Shown: one piece after another, positions 1 through 7,266 of the stretch | How the letters are laid out: each line of letters begins with the position of its first letter | Position numbering within the stretch: position 1 is the first letter of the stretch | Assembly: GCA_013203525.1 (NCBI GenBank) | Contig: JABMQB010000279.1 | Coordinates: forward strand, 1-11,873 | Source of the DNA: Mariniphaga sp. | GTDB taxonomy: Bacteria > Bacteroidota > Bacteroidia > Bacteroidales > Prolixibacteraceae | Reading direction: 5' to 3' | DNA length: 11,873 nt | The notes under the pieces: generated by a model | Told to the model about the DNA's origin: nothing | The model's database searches: none | What the model saw: only the letters and a program-made list of their open reading frames with translations | Translations under genes and position numbers: made by a program

Positions 1-588
1 ATCGATTTTAGCAAAAACGATAAATACATCGGCAAAACCTGTATTTGTAATCCACATTTTTTGTCCGTTCAGAATATAGTGTTTTCCATCTTCTGAAAGA
101 GTCGCTTTTGTTTTTCCCGAATTAGCATCGGAACCTGCACCGGGTTCAGTAAGGCAATATGCACCTGCCCATTCGCCTAATGCCAGTTTAGGCATATATT
201 TTTGTTTTTGCTCTTCGTTACCAAAATATAAGATTGGCATTGAACCAATTCCAGTGTGGCATGAATAAGATACGGAAAATGAATATGCTGATCCCATTAC
301 TTCACTTGCAAGCATTGATGTGACAAACGACTGTCCAAAACCATCATATTCTTCGGGGACAGAAATCCCAAGTAATCCCAGTTCTCCGGCTTTACCTAAT
401 AAATCTCTGACAAAGCCTTCTTCCTGTGCATCAATTCTGGCAAGGTTCGGCATAACTTCGGTATCAAGGAAATCCTTACAAGTATCAGCAATCATACGTT
501 GTTCCTCATCGAATTCTTCAGGAATAAAAATATCTTTAGCTTCCAGGTCGTTGACAATAAATTCACCACCTTTTACAACTTTTCCCAT
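1..588 (-). CDS. Acyl-CoA dehydrogenase, N-terminal part (runs off the left edge)
   Basis: The first 196 residues of an FAD-dependent acyl-CoA dehydrogenase, which introduces the trans-2,3 double bond in the first step of beta-oxidation and passes electrons to ETF. Reading starts at the ATG at 588 and stays open to base 1, so the C-terminal domain and the catalytic Glu lie outside. The helical N-terminal domain covers about residues 25-140. The beta domain begins with the family motif LTEPGAGSD (146-154), followed by NGQKMWITN (174-182), which line the flavin and substrate pocket in this family. An N-terminal extension of about 25 residues before the usual core resembles the long (about 600-residue) Bacteroidota versions; that comparison is from memory. 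It lies 28 nt after the CCG-domain Fe-S gene and is the last visible gene of the etf operon, which makes it the likely electron donor to EtfAB. Chain-length preference cannot be told. Confidence 0.93.
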   Translation of the reverse strand, partial: MGKVVKGGEFIVNDLEAKDIFIPEEFDEEQRMIADTCKDFLDTEVMPNLARIDAQEEGFVRDLLGKAGELGLLGISVPEEYDGFGQSFVTSMLASEVMGSAYSFSVSYSCHTGIGSMPILYFGNEEQKQKYMPKLALGEWAGAYCLTEPGAGSDANSGKTKATLSEDGKHYILNGQKMWITNTGFADVFIVFAKID

Positions 589-616
589 AATATATCTTAT
601 TTATTGATTTTTTGGT

Positions 617-1417
617 TTACAAATTTAATGATAAAGCCACTAACTCTGCAATATCATAATTTTTAATTTCTTCTTCTTTGTTTTTATATTTTAGGCCATC
701 GGTCATCATAACCATACAATACGGACATGCCGTTGCAATAATATTGGCACCTGTTTCCAAGGCTTCTTCGGTGCGTTCAATAAAAACTTCCTTTTCACCT
801 TTTTCAGCTTCCTTGAACATTTGGCCACCACCTGCACCGCAACAAAGGGCAAAACTTTTATTTCGTTTCATTTCAGTAACATCTGAAATCACAGCATTAA
901 CCAATTTACGCGGTGCATTATATTCTCCATTTGCCCTTCCCAGATAACACGGATCATGGTATGTTACTTTTTTCCCGTTGAAAAAAGATGTGTCTAAAAC
1001 CAATTTCCCTTCATCCACCAGCTTTTTTAAAAACTGCGTATGATGTACCACTTCGTAATTTCCACCCAAATCAGGATATTCATTTTTTAAAGAATTGTAA
1101 ACATGCGGATCGCAAGTGATTATTTTCTTCACCTCATAGCCCTCCAATAGTTCTATGTTCATTAATGCCTGCATCTGAAAAAGCATTTCATTTCCAGCCC
1201 TGCGCGCAACATCGCCGCTTGATGATTCTTCAGTGCCTAAAACAGCATAACTAATACCAAGATGAGTTAAAATTTTCGCAAATGCCCTTGTGACACTTTT
1301 ATATCTGCCATCAAATGCTCCTGCACTCCCAACCCAAAATAAGTATTCAGGTTTTTCTCCATTGGCAAACAAATCAGCCAAAACAGGAACTTCAATCTTC
1401 TTTTTAGTTGTTTCCAT
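617..1417 (-). CDS. (Fe-S)-binding protein with two CCG (cysteine-rich) repeats, the first degenerate
   Basis: A 266-residue soluble protein of the heterodisulfide reductase HdrB / DUF224 CCG-domain family, equivalent to the C-terminal half of single-chain ETF:quinone oxidoreductases. The second CCG repeat is intact: HDPCYLGR (Cys157), LCCGAGGG (Cys192-Cys193) and ACPYC (Cys231, Cys234), a set that can hold an Fe-S cluster. The first repeat keeps the fold signature (FWVGSAGAFD at 27-36, RRAGNE at 72-77, KNEYPDLGG at 111-119) but lacks the expected cysteines: Ser31 and Ser66 stand where Cys is usual, and the CPHC-like site reads TCDPHVYN (101-108), leaving only Cys102, one position out of register. 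Starting at the ATG at 1417 puts the gene 35 nt after the membrane Fe-S gene. Probable role: electron transfer between EtfAB and the membrane subunit; this rests on family and context. Confidence 0.9.
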   Translation of the reverse strand: METTKKKIEVPVLADLFANGEKPEYLFWVGSAGAFDGRYKSVTRAFAKILTHLGISYAVLGTEESSSGDVARRAGNEMLFQMQALMNIELLEGYEVKKIITCDPHVYNSLKNEYPDLGGNYEVVHHTQFLKKLVDEGKLVLDTSFFNGKKVTYHDPCYLGRANGEYNAPRKLVNAVISDVTEMKRNKSFALCCGAGGGQMFKEAEKGEKEVFIERTEEALETGANIIATACPYCMVMMTDGLKYKNKEEEIKNYDIAELVALSLNL

Positions 1418-1452
1418 ATCTGATATTGGATTTACAAATCAAACTGCTACAA

Positions 1453-2766
1453 TTATTGATTGAGGTATAAATCCTCAGCCCACAACATCCTATCTTCCTG
1501 AGAAAACTGCCAGGGAGCACCATTATTTTCAATATTACTAAAAATTGCGTTGAGTTCTCCGGGAGCTGCAGCCTGTTCCATTACAATATATCGTCGTAAC
1601 TCAAGTATTAACGATACCTGATCTATATTTACAGGACAGGCATTTGTACAGGCATTACATGTTGTACATGCCCACAATTCTTCAGCAGTTATATAATCAA
1701 ATAATGATTTATCATCGGTATAATCTGAACCATATTTGTCAATATTTTTCCCAGTAAATTCAAGCCTGTCGCGAACATCCATCATTATTTTCCGGGGAGA
1801 AAGTTTTTTACCAGTTATATTTGCAGGACAAACCCTTGTACAACGGCCACACTCGGTACATGTATATGCATCCATCAAATGTTTCCATGTTAATTGTTTT
1901 ACATCCTGAGCACCAAATGCAACTTCTTCTGCATCCTCATCCATTGGAGGTTCTTCACCGGTTAACATGCTTTTGACTTCTTTAGAAATTGATGGCATAT
2001 TAGCCAATTTCCCTGCAGATTCTAACTTCGAATAAAAAACATTTACAAATGAAAGGAATACGTGAAAATGTTTTGAATACGGAATATAGTTTAAAAATAT
2101 CATAACCCCAACAACGTGTAACCACCAGCAAAGCCTTTCAGTAAATATCAGGGTTTCTGTAGGAAGATTTATCAGCATTGGAATAAAAAACGAGCTAAGA
2201 AAGAATGATCCAACTTTTTCGTAATGCTCAACACCCCTACCTTGAAGTATGGCATCAGAAGCATTCATGAAGAATATCGATGTCATTAATACAACTTCTG
2301 TAATTAAGATAAGGTTTGCATCTAAGCGAGGCCACCATTTCATTTCCGGTTTCCAAAATCTGTTTACTCTTAAAACATTTCTTCTGGCCAGAAATACCAG
2401 ACAACCAATTATTACAAGAAGAGCAAAAAACTCAAATGCACTAATAGCTACCGGATATAAAAATCCAAAAAATGAGAATGCCCTATGGGTACCGGCAATA
2501 CCGTCAACCATTATTTCTAACATCTCTAAGTTAACCAGTATAAAACCTGCATAAACAAAAATGTGTAATATTCCAGATATTGGTAATCCCATCATTTTTG
2601 ACTGCCCAATTGCCACTTTGAAGACAAGCCTCCATCTTTTATTCCTGTTATCTTTAATTTCAATATCTCTTCCAAGCTTGATATTCCTTGAAATTTTTTT
2701 AATATTCCAGGTAAAGAAAGCTATTGCTCCTGCCAGCAATACAATAAATAATATACTATACATCAT
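1453..2766 (-). CDS. Membrane-bound iron-sulfur oxidoreductase subunit (NarI-like helices plus two [4Fe-4S] motifs)
   Basis: A 437-residue membrane protein matching the N-terminal half of DUF224-type ETF:menaquinone oxidoreductases. Six hydrophobic segments lie near residues 3-22, 64-86, 97-126, 150-170, 186-203 and 213-232. His68, His217, His233 and His235 in or next to helices are possible heme b or quinone-site residues (inference). The soluble C-terminal part has two four-cysteine motifs, CTECGRCTRVCP (Cys303, 306, 309, 313) and CTTCNACTNACP (Cys367, 370, 373, 377), each expected to hold a [4Fe-4S] cluster. The chain ends just after a GAPW...R..WAEDL stretch that in fused relatives leads into the CCG domains, and those are encoded by the next gene. 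I chose the ATG at 2766: the frame stays open back to a TTG at 2841, but the 25 extra residues do not resemble the family and precede the first helix. ATG at 2763 is equally possible. Confidence 0.9.
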   Translation of the reverse strand: MMYSILFIVLLAGAIAFFTWNIKKISRNIKLGRDIEIKDNRNKRWRLVFKVAIGQSKMMGLPISGILHIFVYAGFILVNLEMLEIMVDGIAGTHRAFSFFGFLYPVAISAFEFFALLVIIGCLVFLARRNVLRVNRFWKPEMKWWPRLDANLILITEVVLMTSIFFMNASDAILQGRGVEHYEKVGSFFLSSFFIPMLINLPTETLIFTERLCWWLHVVGVMIFLNYIPYSKHFHVFLSFVNVFYSKLESAGKLANMPSISKEVKSMLTGEEPPMDEDAEEVAFGAQDVKQLTWKHLMDAYTCTECGRCTRVCPANITGKKLSPRKIMMDVRDRLEFTGKNIDKYGSDYTDDKSLFDYITAEELWACTTCNACTNACPVNIDQVSLILELRRYIVMEQAAAPGELNAIFSNIENNGAPWQFSQEDRMLWAEDLYLNQ

Positions 2767-2852
2767 AGCTTTAATGTATGTTAAATAAAAGTCATATCTA
2801 AAAATCAGATGCCAAAATAAAAATTTATCATCATATAACAAATTACAGGAAA

Positions 2853-2870
2853 TTAATAATCGGTTATTAA
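2853..2870. repeat. AT-rich inverted repeat between etfA and the membrane Fe-S gene
   Basis: A perfect 7-bp inverted repeat, TTAATAA and TTATTAA, around the 4-nt loop TCGG. It sits in the 162-nt gap downstream of etfA. All stem pairs are A-T, so as an RNA hairpin it would be weak, and no T tract follows on the minus strand. It could be a protein-binding palindrome, an RNA-processing site, or chance in AT-rich sequence. Confidence 0.35.
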
Positions 2871-2928
2871 GAATCTATCTATAAAATGATAATTAGCACA
2901 TGCGCTGAATTTCTAAAAGCTCATTAAA

Positions 2929-3885
2929 TTATAATTCCTTAACTGCCTTAATAAAATCAGGTAATACTTTTGCAGCATCACCAACTACTCCATAATCTGC
3001 AGCTTCAAAAATTGGAGCATCTTTATCAGTATTAATTGCCACAATGCATTTTGATGAACTTATACCAGCCAAATGTTGAATAGCACCTGAAATACCAGCT
3101 GCAATATACAAATTGGGTGCAATGATTTTCCCGGTTTGCCCGGTATGTTCGTTGTGTGGCCTCCAGCCTTCGTCTGAGACAGGACGGGAACACGCTGTTG
3201 CTGCTCCAAGCAAATCTGCCAGTTCTTCAATAGTTCCCCAATTTTCAGCCGCTTTCATACCACGGCCTCCGGAAACTACAACTTCAGCATCGTTTAATAA
3301 AATTTTACCGGTTTGTTTCTGAACATCCTTAACTACGGTTTTTATCTCTCCCACATTAGGAATAAAAGATTCAATATTCGCTGAGCCTCCTTTTTTGATT
3401 ACCTCAAATGAATTTTGTGCCAAGGTTAATATTTTTACCTCAGTATTTAACACTACGTTGGCAAAGGCTTTTCCTGAAAAAACTTTTTTACTAACAGTAA
3501 ACGGATCAACAGAAGATGGTAATTTACCTAAACCAGAAGCCAAAGCTGCATTTAATTTAACTGATAAGCGAGGTGCCAATGCTTTTCCACTGTTATTATG
3601 CGACAAAACAACCACGGCTGAATTTTCCTTTTCTGCAGCCTGTGCAATAATACTTGTAAATACTTGGTTGTCGAGCGAAGAAAAATTATCACCTTCGACC
3701 TTTAATATATTTGATGCACCATAATTACCAAGTTTTAATAATTCGTTATCATCAACATTCCCGATTGAAATAACCGATGTAGTTGTTCCGATCATTTCCG
3801 CGATTTTGGATGCATATAAAACCAATTCAAATGATAGTTTTTTGAATTTTCCATCCCAATTCTCTGTATATACTAATACTGACAT
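2929..3885 (-). CDS. etfA: Electron transfer flavoprotein alpha subunit
   Basis: The 318-residue alpha subunit of the EtfAB heterodimer, which carries electrons from acyl-CoA dehydrogenases to a membrane oxidoreductase. The N-terminal ETF domain spans about 1-185 and begins MSVLVYTENWDG. The C-terminal FAD-binding domain (about 197-315) shows VVVSGGRGM (202-210), SRPVSDEGW (233-241), the flavin-contacting GQTGK (249-253), GISGAIQHLAG (264-274) and INTDKDAPIF (284-293), and ends ADYGVVGD...VLPDF. The ATG at 3885 gives the family N-terminus and the usual length. The frame is open 56 codons further, but that extension overlaps etfB in another frame and looks unlike any ETF. The gene starts 22 nt after etfB, so the two are surely co-transcribed. 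I see no reason to call it electron-bifurcating: the only partners visible are a dehydrogenase and a membrane Fe-S system. Confidence 0.97.
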   Translation of the reverse strand: MSVLVYTENWDGKFKKLSFELVLYASKIAEMIGTTTSVISIGNVDDNELLKLGNYGASNILKVEGDNFSSLDNQVFTSIIAQAAEKENSAVVVLSHNNSGKALAPRLSVKLNAALASGLGKLPSSVDPFTVSKKVFSGKAFANVVLNTEVKILTLAQNSFEVIKKGGSANIESFIPNVGEIKTVVKDVQKQTGKILLNDAEVVVSGGRGMKAAENWGTIEELADLLGAATACSRPVSDEGWRPHNEHTGQTGKIIAPNLYIAAGISGAIQHLAGISSSKCIVAINTDKDAPIFEAADYGVVGDAAKVLPDFIKAVKEL

Positions 3886-3907
3886 AATTCTAAATTTTAA
3901 ATGGATA

Positions 3908-4654
3908 CTACAATACTTTCGCTTCGTTCTGTAATAACGAAACCAATTCGGCCATGTTTTCAGGGTCAACCATTTTACACGGAGCTTTTGGTTGTGGTAA
4001 CTCAAAACCGGCAAATTCAGCCATAGTTTCATTCCCTGAAGATTCAACAACAACCAATGGTTTTTTCCGGGCCATCATAATTCCCCGCATTGCAGCAATT
4101 CTGGGTTCTTTAGTTATTCCCTTCTGAACAATAGCAATAAACGGAGTTTGCACCGAAACTACTTCTTTGCCTCCATCAATATCGCGATCCATTTCAACTA
4201 CATCGCCATTTATATTCAATTTTGAAACGGCAGAAACCGATGGCAATTCAATTAATTCAGCTAACATACCGCCTACAGCAGCCCCGTTATAATCGCTTGA
4301 TTCGATTCCGCACATAATAATATCAAAATCTTTTCCTTTAATTACTTCAGCCAACTCATTAGCAACAGATAATGCATCAGTAGGATCGGCATCAATCCGA
4401 ATGGCATCATCGGCACCAATAGCCAATGCTTTTCGTATTGTAGGTTCAGAATCTTTTGCACCAACTGTGATAACTGTAACGGAACTAACATCATTATTTC
4501 CATCTTCTTTTAATTCAATTGCCCGGGTAAGAGCAAGCTCATCCCATGGATTAATTATCCATTGAATTCCTGATTTATCTAATTCTATACCGTCAATAAA
4601 CTTCACTTTGGTTGTGGTATCAGGTACATTGCCTAAACAAACTGCTATCTTCAT
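3908..4654 (-). CDS. etfB: Electron transfer flavoprotein beta subunit
   Basis: The 248-residue beta subunit of EtfAB. Recognisable family stretches are MKIAVCLGNVPDTTTKV (1-17), INPWDELALTRAIELKE (34-50), VGAKDSEPTIRKALAIGAD (64-82), the nucleotide-loop region CGIESSDYNGAAVGGMLAE (115-133), and KGITKEPRIAAMRGIMMARK (178-197), the conserved segment near the recognition loop that docks onto dehydrogenases. The length is normal. The 115-133 loop departs from both the human/E. coli form and the bifurcating form I remember, so the bound nucleotide (AMP or a second FAD) cannot be settled by eye. It is the first gene of the operon, with its own promoter about 140-170 nt upstream, and is followed directly by etfA. 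Confidence 0.97.
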   Translation of the reverse strand: MKIAVCLGNVPDTTTKVKFIDGIELDKSGIQWIINPWDELALTRAIELKEDGNNDVSSVTVITVGAKDSEPTIRKALAIGADDAIRIDADPTDALSVANELAEVIKGKDFDIIMCGIESSDYNGAAVGGMLAELIELPSVSAVSKLNINGDVVEMDRDIDGGKEVVSVQTPFIAIVQKGITKEPRIAAMRGIMMARKKPLVVVESSGNETMAEFAGFELPQPKAPCKMVDPENMAELVSLLQNEAKVL

Positions 4655-5028
4655 TCGTATTCTAATTAATTATTTTTATCCTCAAATAAAACTTAAATCG
4701 TAATATTACACATATTTCAAGAAAATGAAAAATTACTATAACAAAACAACTTTGTAATGAACAGATTAAGTAATCGTATATTTTTCAGGATGACAAATAT
4801 AAAAACTGAGGCTAAAGAAACAAAGAGATATTTGACTTGTAATTATTATAAAAATACTAATAAAGGTTAAATGAATTTTTAAGAAGCAATAAATGGCTTC
4901 AATTCAACTGCACAAAGGCATTTAAAACAATCGCCCAATAGATTCCAAAATTCCCTTTATTCTATTTAATGATCAATTTAGATAGATTTTAATTTATTTG
5001 CCTGGATAATGTGTACTCAAATTACCAT
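4655..5028. other. Intergenic region and leader upstream of etfB
   Basis: A 374-nt very AT-rich gap between the broken cstA and etfB with no credible gene on either strand. It holds the etf promoter (4794-4824), a presumed leader of about 135 nt (roughly 4790 to 4655), and a 10-bp palindrome GTAATATTAC (4700-4709) inside that leader. Between 4825 and 5028 I see only a weak 5-bp hairpin (4883-4900) and no good terminator for cstA. I do not recognise a riboswitch in the leader. Confidence 0.7.
4794..4824 (-). promoter_or_regulatory. Bacteroidota-type sigma promoter for the etf operon
   Basis: On the minus strand a TTTG (-33 element, 4824-4821) is followed after exactly 19 nt by TATATTTG (4801-4794). 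This matches the Bacteroidetes -7 consensus TAnnTTTG in all six fixed positions, and the elements are centred 25 nt apart, as expected. The predicted start of transcription is near 4790, giving etfB an untranslated leader of about 135 nt. The match is seen in the sequence; use in vivo is inference. Confidence 0.75.
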
Positions 5029-6747
5029 TTATATAATATTTTCTGATTTCTTTCGGGAAATTATACCTATTCCACTGATTAAAAGCCATGCTGTTAAAAT
5101 CAAGATAAGTAACGATATTACTACTAATACTATATTATTATCAGAAATGAATCCAAAAATATTATTGATCATTGCCCAAATTGTCATAAGTAAAATAAAA
5201 ACCATTGGAACTAAAGCATAAACCGGATTTTTCTTTTTCATAGACAAATACAAGGCAACTACACCTAAAAGCCAGAGCGGCAACCAATTGGTTTAAAGCT
5301 CCAAATAATGGCCATAGGAACAACGCACCCTGAGCACCTGGTTGCATAAATGTCAAAACCATTGCCAATGCTACAACTATAAAAGTTGCTACATACCGAT
5401 TATTAACAGGCTTACGTACAATCCCCTCTTTGTTTTTGAAAATTTCCTGCAATGAAAGCCTTTGAATACGAGCTACCGAATCAAGCGATGTATTTGCAAA
5501 ACTCACAATAAATACGGCTACCACGGCAACTCCAAAATCCCTGGGAATTCCATAACTTTCCATCAAGTTAGCACTACCCACAATAAATGCCTCCAGCTTT
5601 GCACTTAAACCTGATGCACTTGCCCATGATTGATAATGTTCAGAAAATGCCTCGGCTCCGGTTAATAATATACCATTCTTTTCAAAACCCATTCCAAGTC
5701 CGCCAGCAATAGCCATTAATACTATTACTGCTAAAAAACCTTCCAACAACATCCCTCCATATCCAATAAACCGGGTATGGCTTTCTTTTGAAACCTGTTT
5801 TATAGTTGTACCGGTACTTGCTAAAGAATGAAACCCGGAAATTGCACCACAAGCAATGGTAATAAATAACAAGGGCATTAAAGCCGGAATACTTTCAGAC
5901 TTAAATGCATTAGAATTAACAGCAGGAGCTGTTATTACCGGGTGTGCTACTATTAATCCAATAATAATTAGACCTAAAGCTATCAAAAGCTGATGAGAGT
6001 TAATATAATCGCGGGGTTATAATAATTTCTGAACCGGGATTGTTGATGCGAAAAAAGAATAAATATATAATATTAATGCCCATGATACTACCGATGAACC
6101 CATTACCGGTGGTATTTTAATGGGTGGCAACCAATAAACACTTGCATAAATGGAAGCATATAAAATTAGAACAGCAACAATTGAATAAATAAAGTCATTT
6201 TTCCCTTTACTTACTTGCCTTCCTAACCAAATTGCAATGGGAATTTCAATCCAAACAGGTATTACTGATTGGGGATATTGTTCAAAAAGAATTCCAACAA
6301 TCATAGCAAATACCGCAAGTACTATTAATAACAACAATTGCATTATAAACTGGAAAACATATTTTGTTGAAGGACTTATAATATCTCCTGTTAAATCACC
6401 AATTGTTTTACCTTTTGTCCTTCCGGAGATAACCATTGTTGAAAAATCATGGAATCCTCCCATAAAAATAGCACCAAAAAACATCCATAAAAATGCTGGC
6501 AACCAACCCCAAATTATTCCTATTGCAAGACCAACAATTGGACCTAACCCGGCAATAGTTGTAAAGTGATGCCCAAAAATGATATTCTTTTTTGAAGGGA
6601 TGAAATCAACGCCATCATCAAATTCCGATGATGGCATTAGTTGTTTATCTGAAATGCCAAACAATTTTCTCCCAAGAATCTACCATAAGTCCGATACGCA
6701 ATAATGTATCCAAGAGCGGCAATTATAGTTAGAATTAGACTATTCAA
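5029..6747 (-). pseudogene. cstA: CstA-family carbon starvation / peptide-pyruvate transporter, broken by two frameshifts and a stop
   Basis: A nearly complete gene for a multi-pass CstA-type transporter; the family is linked to uptake of peptides and pyruvate under starvation. The 1719 nt would encode about 572 residues, near family length. Hallmarks are IIAYRTYGRF, FGHHFTTIAGLGPIVG, GWLPAFLW, CGAISGFHSLASTGT, FANTSLDSVARIQRL and WPLFGALNQL. Lesions, reading down from 6747: TTG where ATG is expected (no other start is in frame after the TGA at 6756-6754); one missing base around 6671-6680, between R-F-L and G-R-K, so translation would give only about 37 residues; TAA at 6019-6017 in otherwise continuous frame (QKLL*PRDYINSHQLL, probably CAA to TAA); and one extra base near the T4 run at 5270-5267, after which the frame resumes as GVVALYL...ALVPMVF to the stop at 5029. 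A CTT (Leu) at 6529-6527 sits where I expect Pro in GPIVGP. Recent decay fits better than sequencing error because neighbours are intact, though two lesions are single-base indels. Confidence 0.88.
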
Positions 6748-6865
6748 ATTAACTCAATTAAATTAACTTCGGAATGAAAATTAAAGTTTATAAAAGAAGA
6801 TTCAAAATCATTTTTCAATAATGAAAGAAGCTTCATTTGGTTTTATTATATCAATATTTAGGAGC

Positions 6866-6892
6866 AAAAAAAATAGGGAGCAAACTCCCTAT
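6866..6892 (-). terminator. Intrinsic terminator of the rpoB-rpoC-DUF3467 operon
   Basis: On the minus strand ATAGGGAG and CTCCCTAT form a perfect 8-bp stem around the tetraloop TTTG, immediately followed by a run of T (8 in all, the first belonging to the stem). It lies about 40 nt past the DUF3467 stop codon and ahead of cstA, which separates the RNA polymerase operon from the genes to the left. Confidence 0.93.
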
Positions 6893-6918
6893 CCTATTAA
6901 ATATCATATTCATTATAA

Positions 6919-6930
6919 GGAGCATGCTCC
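6919..6930. repeat. 12-bp perfect palindrome just after the DUF3467 stop
   Basis: GGAGCATGCTCC is its own reverse complement and begins 2 nt past the stop codon of the DUF3467 gene. Its GGAGC/GCTCC arms recur in the terminator at 6873-6892 and again at 6861-6865, so alternative hairpins could form in the 3' end of the transcript. Confidence 0.6.
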
Positions 6931-6932
6931 CT

Positions 6933-7250
6933 TTATGCTTCTGCAGTTGGACCTCCAAAGCTCATAGGTGGCATCTGTGGATTTCCTTTAATATTTACTG
7001 GACCATTAATTGTTTCATACTTTTTCATATTGTCTTGTAAAGCATTTAACAATCGTTTTGCATGTTCCGGTGTAAGAATAATCCTCGATTTAACGTTAGC
7101 TTTTGGCACACCTGGCATAATTCGGACAAAATCAATTACAAACTCAGATGACGAATGAGTAATTACAGCAAGGTTAGAATAAACACCTTGAGCAATTTCC
7201 TCATTTAATTCAATATTTATTTGTTGACCTTTTGGTTTCTTATCATCCAT
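6933..7250 (-). CDS. DUF3467 domain-containing small protein
   Basis: A 105-residue cytosolic protein that I place in the DUF3467 family from its pattern: INIELNEEIAQGVYSNLAVI, a short hydrophobic strand with HSSSEFVIDFVRIMPG, then KANVKSRIILTPEHAKRLLNALQDNMKKYE, ending in a Pro/Gly/Met-rich tail. There is no signal peptide and no membrane helix. Its biochemical function is unknown. It starts 16 nt after the rpoC stop and is followed by the operon terminator, so it is made with the RNA polymerase large subunits. Placement after rpoC is, as I recall, common in Bacteroidota, which hints at a transcription-related or housekeeping role without proving one. Confidence 0.9.
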   Translation of the reverse strand: MDDKKPKGQQINIELNEEIAQGVYSNLAVITHSSSEFVIDFVRIMPGVPKANVKSRIILTPEHAKRLLNALQDNMKKYETINGPVNIKGNPQMPPMSFGGPTAEA

Positions 7251-7266
7251 AATAGTTTGTATAAAA

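Noticed and set aside
320..607. Plus-strand open frame opposite the acyl-CoA dehydrogenase gene, and similar plus-strand frames opposite etfA, cstA and rpoC
   Set aside because: All lie antisense to well-supported genes, have low-complexity or unnatural composition, and show no family signature.
1461..1477. Inverted repeat TGAGG/CCTCA near the end of the membrane Fe-S gene
   Set aside because: It is a 5-bp stem within coding sequence with no T run; chance is the simplest explanation.
2767..2841. A 25-codon N-terminal extension of the membrane Fe-S gene starting at TTG
   Set aside because: It begins with a rare start codon, adds sequence unlike the family, and is followed by an ATG pair directly before the first membrane helix.
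3886..4053. Open frame extending etfA upstream by 56 codons
   Set aside because: It overlaps the end of etfB in another frame and has no ETF-like sequence; ATG at 3885 gives the family N-terminus.
4883..4900. Hairpin GAAGC/GCTTC downstream of cstA as a possible terminator
   Set aside because: The stem is only 5 bp with an 8-nt loop, and no T tract follows on the minus strand.
6017..6019. Possible stop-codon reassignment or recoding at the in-frame TAA of cstA
   Set aside because: TAA ends other genes in this window, including rpoC, and the same gene has two frameshifts, so ordinary gene decay explains it.
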